From Sphingobacterium cellulitidis (GTDB taxonomy: Bacteria; Bacteroidota; Bacteroidia; Sphingobacteriales; Sphingobacteriaceae), in the NCBI GenBank assembly GCA_002245855.1, contig NOUX01000001.1, positions 434,001 through 498,000 on the forward strand: a stretch of 64,000 nucleotides of DNA, in the 5' to 3' direction. Both the position numbers and the translations under genes were made by a program. The notes beneath the pieces are model-generated. The model worked only from the letters and a program-made list of their open reading frames with translations. It had not been told where the DNA came from and ran no database searches. Position 1 is the stretch's first letter; the number at the start of each line of letters is the position of its first letter. Of the stretch, positions 37,747 through 46,158 are shown piece by piece.

Positions 37747-40107
37747 ATGTTAAGAAATTATTTTAAGATCGCCTTTCGGAACTTAAAGAAGAACAAGGGC
37801 TTTACATCCATAAATATTGTTGGTTTAGCGATTGGTATGGCATCAGCCATGTTAATTTTGCTGTGGGTTAATTTTCAATTTGGATTCAACAAAAATTTCC
37901 CGAAAACAGATCATCTCTATATCGTTGGTAGTCAAGAAGCAACAGATAAGGATACGGCAACTTGGTTTTCAACACCGAAGCCATTGGCGGCCACTGTAAA
38001 AGAAGAAATTTCAGGGATAAAAAACGTATCCCGATTAAGTAGGACCAGAGGGTTCTTATTTACAGTTGGGGATAAAAAAGTACCAGCGAGGACAGGTGTT
38101 TTTGTAGATTCTTCCTTTTTGAACATGTTTGAATTACCATTATACAATGGGAATAGAAATACCATGTTAATAAACCCCAACAGCATAGTATTAACAGAAA
38201 AACTTGCAGATAATCTCTTTGGAACTACCGAGGCATTGGGGAAAACCATTAAACTCGATAGTGCCAACATCCTTACGGTCACAGGAGTGATCAAGGAAAC
38301 AGAACCTAATTTTATTTTTCAAGGCTATGAATACTATGTTCCTTGGACCTTGATGGAAAAACTTGGTTTTTCAGATGACCTATGGGGAAATAGTTCTGTT
38401 GACTTATACGTGGAGATTAATGATAAAAAGCAGCTCCCTCTAATCCAAGAACAAATAAAGGATATTACTCCAAGGCATTCGGATGTAAAAACAAAGAATT
38501 TTCTAACTTCTTTTGGAGATTCTTATTTATACAACAAATATGAAAACGGAAAAGTAACAGGTGGAAGGATAGAAATGGTAAAAACATTTATCCTGATTGC
38601 CAGCTTGATTTTATTGATTGCCTGTATAAACTTTATGAACCTCAGTACAGCTCAAAGTGAAAAGAGAGCAAAGGAGGTTGGCATTAGAAAGGTGGTAGGT
38701 GCACAAAAAAGAAGTTTGGTTTTTCAATTCCTTTCAGAATCATTATTACTGGCTTGTATTTCAGGTTTAATAGCTTTTATTCTTGTTATCCTGGTCCTTC
38801 CATCCTTTAATGATTTAGTGGGCATGAAATTCAGGATTCCGTTTCATGATTTTAGGTTTTGGATGCTACTCGGCGGATTTGTTTTGTTCACTGGCTTATT
38901 AGCTGGTATATATCCTGCTTTCTTTTTATCATCCTTTAATCCGGTCAAGGTATTAAAAGGTCGATTATATAGTATTCAGCAAAAAATTAACCCGAGGAAG
39001 ATCCTGGTAGTTACACAATTTAGCATTGCCTTGATATTGATCGTGAGTACTGTTGTTATCCAAAAACAAATTAAACACGCTCAGGATCGTGATTTTGGCT
39101 TTGAAAAAGAGAACCTCATCTATGTTCCAGAGGTAGGAGAAATCACCAAAAATGTTGAATTGATCAAGCATGAACTATTGGATCAAAATGTGGCGCAATC
39201 CATAACCCGATTAATGTCACCATTAACTGAGCGCTGGAGTGGTTGGAATGGCTTCACTTGGGAGGGAAAGGATCCAAATAGCATTATTGATTTTAACCGC
39301 CAGACCGGCGATGATAAGGTAGTTGAAACCTTGGGTTTCACTCTGATTGCAGGTCGCGATTTTGATTTGACCAAATTCCCTACGGATTCTATGTCCGCCT
39401 TGATTAATGAATCAGGAGCAAAGGTCATGGGATTCCAAGATCCTATTGGCAAAATCTTCGATGATGGTGGAAGAAAATTCCAAATCATTGGGGTTATTAA
39501 AGATTTTATTCAAGAATCTCCTTTTGAACCTGTTAAACCTTTGGTTATTGAAGGAGCTAGCGGCTGGATGAATAATATTCATATCCGCTTCAATCCGAAC
39601 TTGACGACAACAGATGCCCTGCAAAAAGCAGAGGCCATCTTCAAAAAATATAATCCTGATTTTCCTTTTGATTACAAATTTGTAGACGAAGCTTATGCTT
39701 TGAAATTTAAGGAAACCCAAAAAACCGGAAAGCTTGCAGCACTATTTGCAGGGCTGACCATTATTATCTCATGTCTTGGTTTATTTGGATTGGCAGCCTA
39801 TATGGCAGAAAGCAGAACCAAAGAAATCGGAGTGCGTAAAGTACTAGGTGCATCCGTATTCTCCGTTACCAGGTTATTGTCGAAAGAGTTTATTTTACTA
39901 ATTGGAATAGCCTGTCTGATTGCTTTTCCTATCGCCTATTGGGTCATGAATAAATATCTCAGCACCTATAGTTATAGAATCAATGTCAGCTGGGAAATCT
40001 TTGTTTTTACCGCCGTATTGGCTTTATTGATTACAATCCTAACTGTGAGTTATCAAGCTATCAAAGCCGCAATGGCAAATCCGGTGAATAGTTTACGAGA
40101 TGAATAA
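37747..40107 (+). CDS. ABC permease P2 (MacB/FtsX type)
   Basis: A 786-aa copy that starts 36 bases after the ATPase stop, so it is in the first operon. Coupling motifs are NFMNLSTAQSEKRAKEVGIRKVVGA and SRTKEIGVRKVLGAS; the C-terminus is NPVNSLRDE. The N-terminus FRNLKKNKGFTSINIVGLAIGMASAMLILLWV is close to P3 and P4, but the periplasmic domains differ. No hairpin follows its stop, unlike most later copies. Confidence 0.92.
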   Translation: MLRNYFKIAFRNLKKNKGFTSINIVGLAIGMASAMLILLWVNFQFGFNKNFPKTDHLYIVGSQEATDKDTATWFSTPKPLAATVKEEISGIKNVSRLSRTRGFLFTVGDKKVPARTGVFVDSSFLNMFELPLYNGNRNTMLINPNSIVLTEKLADNLFGTTEALGKTIKLDSANILTVTGVIKETEPNFIFQGYEYYVPWTLMEKLGFSDDLWGNSSVDLYVEINDKKQLPLIQEQIKDITPRHSDVKTKNFLTSFGDSYLYNKYENGKVTGGRIEMVKTFILIASLILLIACINFMNLSTAQSEKRAKEVGIRKVVGAQKRSLVFQFLSESLLLACISGLIAFILVILVLPSFNDLVGMKFRIPFHDFRFWMLLGGFVLFTGLLAGIYPAFFLSSFNPVKVLKGRLYSIQQKINPRKILVVTQFSIALILIVSTVVIQKQIKHAQDRDFGFEKENLIYVPEVGEITKNVELIKHELLDQNVAQSITRLMSPLTERWSGWNGFTWEGKDPNSIIDFNRQTGDDKVVETLGFTLIAGRDFDLTKFPTDSMSALINESGAKVMGFQDPIGKIFDDGGRKFQIIGVIKDFIQESPFEPVKPLVIEGASGWMNNIHIRFNPNLTTTDALQKAEAIFKKYNPDFPFDYKFVDEAYALKFKETQKTGKLAALFAGLTIIISCLGLFGLAAYMAESRTKEIGVRKVLGASVFSVTRLLSKEFILLIGIACLIAFPIAYWVMNKYLSTYSYRINVSWEIFVFTAVLALLITILTVSYQAIKAAMANPVNSLRDE

Positions 40108-40154
40108 TAAATAACCTAATTAATAAGTAAGGGATGACCAAGTTGTTGTCCCTT

Positions 40155-40192
40155 TATTCAAAATCGAACAACTAATCGTCCGAAAACGAACA
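40155..40192 (+). promoter_or_regulatory. Enhancer dyad pair C for the NtrC-type regulator
   Basis: Dyads TATTCA-AAAT-CGAACA (centre 40162.5) and CGTCCG-AAAA-CGAACA (centre 40184.5) are 22 bp apart. Right halves are perfect and left halves degenerate. The proximal centre is 61.5 bp from the -24 box. Confidence 0.65.
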
Positions 40193-40244
40193 TATATTAT
40201 CTTATCAAAACATACAAAGGATTGTTTTTCAATCATTTACAAGT

Positions 40245-40261
40245 TTGGCAAATGAATTGGA
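40245..40261 (+). promoter_or_regulatory. Sigma-54-type promoter C (small ORF-P3-P4-P5)
   Basis: TGGCAAATGAATTGG starts at 40246, with the -24 GG and -12 TTG at consensus spacing; the last C of TTGC is G. It lies 85 bases ahead of the ATG at 40331. Confidence 0.65.
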
Positions 40262-40330
40262 AGTACCAAACAGATATTAATAGAAATAATAATCACAGGT
40301 ATTTAAGTATCTGAAAACTAATCAAAGACC

Positions 40331-40714
40331 ATGGGAAATCAATCAATAAATGGAGCCCTAAATTTTCTAAAGAAGAGTAAGAAAATTATGAATAAAAATC
40401 TGGTTTGGGGTCTGGGAATCACAATGCTTTTGACGGGATTGGCATGGTTAAATTTTCAACATGCCTTTAATAAATACATTCCATTGGATGGAGCTTGGTA
40501 TGCAGAGAATAGCAAGGAATTTTCTATTAAAAGAGAAGTAGCATCAACTATTATAAAGTCAGAAGTTTTGTTCGACCGTGTTTGTCAGAAGAAAACAATC
40601 ATCAGTTTTCCTGAGGTTAATTGTAAAAGTAAAATCCTAATAGTTGTGGAGCGATCAGCGAAAATCTCTTCTATTTCAAAACGACTATCAATAATATTAA
40701 GACATTATGCTTAA
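40331..40714 (+). CDS. Small membrane protein of unknown function, possibly degraded
   Basis: A 127-aa ORF that I do not recognise. One clear membrane helix (LVWGLGITMLLTGLAWLNF, about residues 24-42) is followed by a short soluble part; the last 45 residues look compositionally unlike a folded domain and could be out-of-frame remnants. An inner ATG (40388) would start right at MNKNLVW. The ATG at 40331 stands at the distance from promoter C where other copies have their permease start, and its stop overlaps the P3 start by eight bases, so it may be translated and coupled to P3. Confidence 0.45.
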   Translation: MGNQSINGALNFLKKSKKIMNKNLVWGLGITMLLTGLAWLNFQHAFNKYIPLDGAWYAENSKEFSIKREVASTIIKSEVLFDRVCQKKTIISFPEVNCKSKILIVVERSAKISSISKRLSIILRHYA

Positions 40715-43097
40715 GAACTACATAAAAATAGCTTGGCGAAATCTCCTGAAAAACAAGGGATTTACGGCCATTAATATTGTTGGATTGGCTATAGGTATGG
40801 CTGGAGCATTGATGATTTTGCTATGGCTACAGAATATGCTGACCATGGATCGTTATCATGAGAAAAGCGATCGCTTGTATGTGATGAGCAATAGGGACGA
40901 GCACCAAGGTTCAAAATTTGCTTGGGTTTATACTCCAAAGATTTTGGGAGAAGAAATGATTAAATCATTTCCAGATATTGAATCTTTTTCAAGGATTGGT
41001 GAACAATATTCATTTTTAACAACCTATCAAGACAAAAAAATAAAAACTAATTTTTCAATTGTAGATCCAGGATTCTTCAACATGTTCAGTTTTCCTGTTG
41101 TTTCAGGAGATAAAACTGGATTATTGAAGGATTCTAAATCGATTGTATTAACGGAGAAAAAAGCTGTTGACCTATTTGGAAATGAAGATCCAATTGGCAA
41201 AATCATCAAAATAGATTCAGTCAATCAAGTAAAAGTACAGGCAGTTATTAAAGATATACCTGCGAATTCAAGTTTGGATTTTGAAGGTCTACTTTCTTGG
41301 GAATACGCAAAATCTATTGGATATTACGATGAAAACTGGTCCAATAATTCATTAATAACCTATATTCTATTGAAGCAAGGAGTTAACTTAACTGACTTCA
41401 ATAATAAAATAAAGAATTTTACAAGAGACCATATTAATGGGGGACAAAATATTAGGGATCGGTATACCAAAAGTACCGTTGAAATATTTGCATTTCCTTA
41501 CAAGGATGCATTTTTATACAATAATGGTGAAGGAGGTGTATATGCATCAGGAAGAATAGATTTAGTAAAACTATTTGCGTGGATTGGTGGCTTTATTCTG
41601 TTGGTTGCCTGCATAAATTTCATGAATTTAAGTACAGCCAAATCTGAACGTCGAGCAAAAGAAGTTGGCGTTCGGAAAGTTATTGGAGCTGATAAGAAAA
41701 GTCTTATTTTTCAGTTTTTAACTGAAAGTATCCTGATCAGTTTATTAGCCATGGTCCTTACGGTCATCATGATCATATTAGCACTTCCCTATTTCAATGA
41801 ATTGGTATCGAAAAACCTTTCTCTATCCTTGTTAACTTCATCTACATGGATTTTCTTAGTGGCTTTTTCAATTTTGACCGGTATTTTGGCTGGTGCATAT
41901 CCTGCATTTTTTCTATCAGCTTTTAAACCTATAGCTACTCTTAAAGGAAAGTTTAAGGGTAGTACAAAAGGAATCAATATTCGATCCGTACTGGTAATTG
42001 TTCAATTTACATTGGCAATAATATTAATCATAGCAACAATAATAGTTTCGAGGCAAATCCAACATACAAAAGATAGGGATCGTGGATATTCGGATAATGG
42101 ATTAGTTTATACTGAAATGGAAGGTGATATAACGAAGAATTACCAAAGTATTCGGAATGAATTACTTTCGAGCAATGCGATAATTTCCATTTCCAAAAAT
42201 ATGTCTCCAGTAACAGACAGATATAGTTCAGGTTGGGGATTCACCTCAGATGCTTCTATTGAGGAGGATAAAAGAATCAGTTTTAACCGATATAGTTCAG
42301 ATGCAGACGCAGTTAAAAATCTAGGATTTACTTTAGTTGCTGGTCGAGATATTGACGTTTATAAATTTCCAACTGATAGTTCTGCAATAGTATTAAATGA
42401 ATCTGCGGTCAAAGCATTGAAATTAGAACATCCTTTAGGAAGTATTATTACTGGGGATGAACAAAAGTGGACGGTAGTTGGGGTAATCAAAGATTTTGTA
42501 ATGGATTCTCCATTCGGCAAAAAGGAGCCAACAGTAATGTTAGGACCAAATTCCTGGTATAATAACATTCATTATCGTTTAAACCCAGCACGTTCTACCA
42601 GTGACAACTTAAAAACAATTGAAGGCATATTCAAGAAATACAATCCTGATTATCCCTTCTCCTATCACTTTATTGATAAGGTATTTGAAAATAAATTCAA
42701 AGAAGCTCAAGCAATAGGTACTATTGCGATGCTATTTGCTGGATTGACCATTTTTATTTCCTGTTTGGGACTTCTTGCCTTGATCGCCTATATGGCGGAA
42801 ACAAGAATGAAGGAAATCGCTGTAAGAAAAGTATTAGGGGCTTCAGTTCCTCAGATCACTTCTCTCCTTTCCATGGACTTTATCAAACTGGTAATAATAT
42901 CCATTTTAATTGCTTCTCCTATTGCTTGGTGGGTAATGAATAATTGGCTGCAAGATTTTGAATACCGCATCAATATTGAATGGTACTATTTTGTAATCGC
43001 AGGGGCAGCAGCTATTCTGATATCCCTAGCGACCATTAGTTTCCAGTCCATTAAAGCAGCCTTGGCAAATCCGGTGGATAGCTTGAGGGATGAGTAA
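40707..43097 (+). CDS. ABC permease P3 (MacB/FtsX type)
   Basis: A 796-aa copy. It is the close sister of P4: the first about 65 residues and the last about 130 are nearly identical between the two, while the central domains differ clearly. Coupling motifs are NFMNLSTAKSERRAKEVGVRKVIGA and TRMKEIAVRKVLGAS; the C-terminus is NPVDSLRDE. The start overlaps the 127-aa ORF. A hairpin lies right after the stop. Confidence 0.92.
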   Translation: MLKNYIKIAWRNLLKNKGFTAINIVGLAIGMAGALMILLWLQNMLTMDRYHEKSDRLYVMSNRDEHQGSKFAWVYTPKILGEEMIKSFPDIESFSRIGEQYSFLTTYQDKKIKTNFSIVDPGFFNMFSFPVVSGDKTGLLKDSKSIVLTEKKAVDLFGNEDPIGKIIKIDSVNQVKVQAVIKDIPANSSLDFEGLLSWEYAKSIGYYDENWSNNSLITYILLKQGVNLTDFNNKIKNFTRDHINGGQNIRDRYTKSTVEIFAFPYKDAFLYNNGEGGVYASGRIDLVKLFAWIGGFILLVACINFMNLSTAKSERRAKEVGVRKVIGADKKSLIFQFLTESILISLLAMVLTVIMIILALPYFNELVSKNLSLSLLTSSTWIFLVAFSILTGILAGAYPAFFLSAFKPIATLKGKFKGSTKGINIRSVLVIVQFTLAIILIIATIIVSRQIQHTKDRDRGYSDNGLVYTEMEGDITKNYQSIRNELLSSNAIISISKNMSPVTDRYSSGWGFTSDASIEEDKRISFNRYSSDADAVKNLGFTLVAGRDIDVYKFPTDSSAIVLNESAVKALKLEHPLGSIITGDEQKWTVVGVIKDFVMDSPFGKKEPTVMLGPNSWYNNIHYRLNPARSTSDNLKTIEGIFKKYNPDYPFSYHFIDKVFENKFKEAQAIGTIAMLFAGLTIFISCLGLLALIAYMAETRMKEIAVRKVLGASVPQITSLLSMDFIKLVIISILIASPIAWWVMNNWLQDFEYRINIEWYYFVIAGAAAILISLATISFQSIKAALANPVDSLRDE

Positions 43098-43101
43098 TTA
43101 A

Positions 43102-43122
43102 TTCAAGGGCAAAGCCCTTGAA
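43102..43122 (+). repeat. Post-stop hairpin repeat, copy 1
   Basis: 9-bp arms TTCAAGGGC/GCCCTTGAA with loop AAA, four bases after the P3 stop; followed by a TGAGAT-rich tract, not by a T-run. Confidence 0.85.
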
Positions 43123-43180
43123 TAGATGTGAGATCTGAGATTTGAGATGTGAGATAGTGGAAAGACGGTGAAAGGATAGT
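43123..43180 (+). repeat. TGAGAT-rich heptamer-like tract
   Basis: Repeated units such as GTGAGAT, CTGAGAT, TTGAGAT and GTGAGAT, then AGTGGAAAG, follow the hairpin. The same kind of tract follows P4 to P10. Confidence 0.7.
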
Positions 43181-43244
43181 GGGATGTGTTTTTAAGGCAA
43201 TTGGAGAATACTAATCGTAATAATCAATAAAGAAATAAAGAGTC

Positions 43245-45635
43245 ATGTTAAAAACCTACATAAAAATAGCTTGGCGAAATCTCCTGAAAAACAAGGGATT
43301 TACGTCCATTAATATTGTTGGACTGGCTATAGGTATGGCTGGGGCTTTGATGATTTTGCTATGGTTACAGAATATGCTGAGCATGGATCGTTATCATGAG
43401 AAAAACGATCGCTTGTATATTATGAGCAATAGGGATGAAAACCAAGGTTCAAAATTTGCTTGGACTGCCACTCCAAAGATACTTGGTCCTTCTATGAAAG
43501 AAGAATTTCCAGATATTGAAACTTATTCAAGATATAGTAATTTTCACTTATTTTTAACCACTTACCAAGACAAAAAATTAAAATCCCAATTAGCATTTGT
43601 GGATTCTGGTTTATTTGAAATGTTTAGTTTTTCATTTATTTCAGGTGATAAAACTGGTTTATTAAAAGACCCTAATTCAATCGTACTAACTGAGAAAAAA
43701 GCAAGAGCTCTTTTTGGTTCAGAAAATCCCATTGGAAAGATTATCAAAATAGATTCTGTAAATCAAGTAAAAGTTCAAGCCGTAATTCAAGACATTCCTA
43801 GCAATTCAAGTTTTAACTTTGAAGGTTTAATTTCTTGGGAATATGGAAAAAAAATAGGCTTTTACGATGAGAACTGGGGTAATAATTCTATTAAGACTTT
43901 CATCTTATTGAAAGAAGGAATTTCGTTATCTAGTTTTAATGAAAAAATAAAAGCTTTCACAAGAAATCACATCAATGCCGATGAAGATATGATTCGGAGT
44001 GGTTCGAAGACTACAGTCGAATTATTTGCCTTCCCATATCAAGACTCTTACTTATATAATAATGGCAAAGGAGGGAATTATGATTCAGGTCGGATAGATT
44101 TGGTTAAGCTTTTTGCTTGGATTGGTGGTTTTATCCTATTAGTTGCCTGCATAAATTTTATGAATTTAAGCACAGCAAAGTCAGAACGAAGGGCCAAAGA
44201 AGTTGGTGTCAGAAAAGTGATTGGAGCTAACAAGAAAACACTTGTAATCCAATTCTTAACTGAAAGTGTTTTAATTAGCTTCTTTGCCTTACTGCTATCT
44301 ATTATCATTATTTTCATTGCATTACCATATTTCAATGAACTGGTTTCAAAAAATCTTAGCATTGGCTTTTTAACTCTAAATACTTGGCTCTTTTTAATTG
44401 TCTTTGCACTATTAACTGGGATATTGGCTGGAGTGTATCCCGCTTTTTTCTTATCGGCTTTTAAACCCATCAGCACCTTGAAGGGAAAATTTAATGCCAG
44501 TAAAAAAGGTGTAAATATTCGTTCTGTTTTAGTTGTCATTCAGTTTTCTTTCGCCATAATATTAATTATTGCGACTGTGGTAGTTACAAGACAGATTCAG
44601 TACAGTAAAGAGCGTGATCAAGGATACCAAGCCAATGGTTTGTTATATACTGAAATAGAAGGAAATATTGCTAGAAATTATCAAAATATAAGGAATGAGT
44701 TATTGTCAAGTCAAGCAGTAGTTTCTGTATCCAAGAACATGTCTCCTGTTACAGATTACTATTCATCGGGTCAAGGGATAATTTCGAACGCTTCTTCAGA
44801 AGAGGATAAAAGAATAAATTATCTCTGGTTTAGTTCGGATGCTGATGCCATTAAAAACATTGGATTTAGATTAGTTTCTGGTAGAGACATTGACATATAT
44901 AAGTTTCCGACGGACAGTTCAGCGATCATGTTGGATGAATCCGCCGTTAAAGCTTTGAAATTGGAAAATCCAATTGGAAGTACCATTGAGGGAGTAGGAA
45001 GAAAATGGACTGTCGTTGGAGTAATCAAAGATTTCATCATGGACTCCCCATTTGGCAACAGTAAACCTACCATTATTTTAGGGCCTCATGCATGGTTTGA
45101 CGTTATTCACTATCGCCTTAATCCGGCTCATTCAACTAGCGACAACTTAAAAACAATTGAAGCCATATTTAAAAAATACAATACAGAATATCCTTTCTCC
45201 TATCATTTTATTGATAAATTGTTTGAAGGTAAATTCAAAGAAACGCAAGCTGTAGGGACAGTTTCTATGCTCTTTGCTGGCCTGACCATCTTTATTTCCT
45301 GTTTGGGACTTCTTGCCTTGATCGCCTATATGGCGGAAACCAGAATGAAGGAAATTGCCGTAAGAAAAGTGCTAGGGGCTTCGGTTCCACAGATCACTAC
45401 TCTCCTTTCCATGGACTTTATCAAACTGGTAATAATATCCATTTTAATTGCTTCTCCTATTGCTTGGTGGGTAATGAATAATTGGCTGCAAGATTTTGAA
45501 TACCGCATCAATATTGAATGGTACTATTTTGTAATCGCTGGAGCAGCAGCTATTCTGATATCGCTAGCGACCATTAGTTTCCAGTCTATTAAAGCAGCCT
45601 TGGCAAATCCGGTGGATAGCTTGAGGGATGAGTAA
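43245..45635 (+). CDS. ABC permease P4 (MacB/FtsX type)
   Basis: A 796-aa sister of P3 with the same length. Over about 250 bases at the 3' end I count only about four differences from P3, while central segments (for example around residues 320-360) differ strongly even at the DNA level. This mosaic suggests recent conversion of the ends or diversification of the middle. No promoter cassette lies in the 147-base gap before it, so it is probably read through from promoter C. Confidence 0.92.
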   Translation: MLKTYIKIAWRNLLKNKGFTSINIVGLAIGMAGALMILLWLQNMLSMDRYHEKNDRLYIMSNRDENQGSKFAWTATPKILGPSMKEEFPDIETYSRYSNFHLFLTTYQDKKLKSQLAFVDSGLFEMFSFSFISGDKTGLLKDPNSIVLTEKKARALFGSENPIGKIIKIDSVNQVKVQAVIQDIPSNSSFNFEGLISWEYGKKIGFYDENWGNNSIKTFILLKEGISLSSFNEKIKAFTRNHINADEDMIRSGSKTTVELFAFPYQDSYLYNNGKGGNYDSGRIDLVKLFAWIGGFILLVACINFMNLSTAKSERRAKEVGVRKVIGANKKTLVIQFLTESVLISFFALLLSIIIIFIALPYFNELVSKNLSIGFLTLNTWLFLIVFALLTGILAGVYPAFFLSAFKPISTLKGKFNASKKGVNIRSVLVVIQFSFAIILIIATVVVTRQIQYSKERDQGYQANGLLYTEIEGNIARNYQNIRNELLSSQAVVSVSKNMSPVTDYYSSGQGIISNASSEEDKRINYLWFSSDADAIKNIGFRLVSGRDIDIYKFPTDSSAIMLDESAVKALKLENPIGSTIEGVGRKWTVVGVIKDFIMDSPFGNSKPTIILGPHAWFDVIHYRLNPAHSTSDNLKTIEAIFKKYNTEYPFSYHFIDKLFEGKFKETQAVGTVSMLFAGLTIFISCLGLLALIAYMAETRMKEIAVRKVLGASVPQITTLLSMDFIKLVIISILIASPIAWWVMNNWLQDFEYRINIEWYYFVIAGAAAILISLATISFQSIKAALANPVDSLRDE

Positions 45636-45639
45636 TTAA

Positions 45640-45660
45640 TTCAAGGGCTTTGCCCTTGAA
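45640..45660 (+). repeat. Post-stop hairpin repeat, copy 2
   Basis: 9-bp arms TTCAAGGGC/GCCCTTGAA with loop TTT, four bases after the P4 stop. Confidence 0.85.
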
Positions 45661-45862
45661 TAGATGTGAGTATTGAGATGGTGGAAGGTAGATGTGAGTA
45701 TTGAGATTTGAGATTTGAGATAGTGGAAAGATGTTCCTTCGGCCGAGTCGAGGATGAAGGAATGTTAGCAAAGTTTAAAACCCCAGAGGGGTGACATATT
45801 TGTAGCATTCGCCCGTAAATTATATAACAAAGTCGAGGAAGAAGAAATGTTAGCAAAGTTAA

Positions 45863-46033
45863 GAACCCCAGAGGGGTGACATATTTGTAGCATTGGGCCA
45901 TAAAATCACATAGCCTTGGCGAAGAGCAATCGCTTAAGCGATTGCTCTTCGCCAAGGCCTATTGCATAAACATATTTATCTACTAACATTAAACTCCTCT
46001 GGAGTTTTTATCTCCGCAACCCATTTAGGGTTG
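45863..46033. mobile_element. MITE-like element, copy 1
   Basis: The left end AACCCCAGAGGGGTG and right end with CTCCTCTGGAG form imperfect terminal inverted repeats. A central perfect palindrome with 23-bp arms lies at 45913-45958. No coding capacity. The central stem differs from copies 2 and 3 at five positions, each with the pairing change. Confidence 0.65.
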
Positions 46034-46158
46034 ATAATTTAAGAAGGCAATGCCTTATAAATAATTAGGTTGAAAATTTACCCTTACCGGTTAACGAATT
46101 AAAAGCCAGTGTGAGGATTGAGAAATAAAGGTTATTAACTGTAATAATAAAAAATGCT

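Larger units (their letters stand above)
45636..46158. other. Repeat-rich gap P4-P5
   Basis: No gene is supported. It holds the post-stop hairpin, TGAGAT tracts, a solitary CCCCAGAGGGG end (about 45780) and one full MITE-like element (45863-46033). Confidence 0.75.

Noticed and set aside
43181..43244. Sigma-54 cassette before P4 (also checked before P5, P8, P10 and P11)
   Set aside because: No dyad pair or TGGCA element at the fixed spacing was found in these gaps; these genes are probably read through from upstream promoters.
44078..44539. 153-aa ORF antisense to permease P4
   Set aside because: Similar antisense ORFs occur in other permease copies because the coding strand is conserved; no independent support.
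45589..45955. ORFs of 60 and 104 aa on the minus strand after P4
   Set aside because: They translate hairpins, TGAGAT tracts and the MITE-like left end; repeat DNA.
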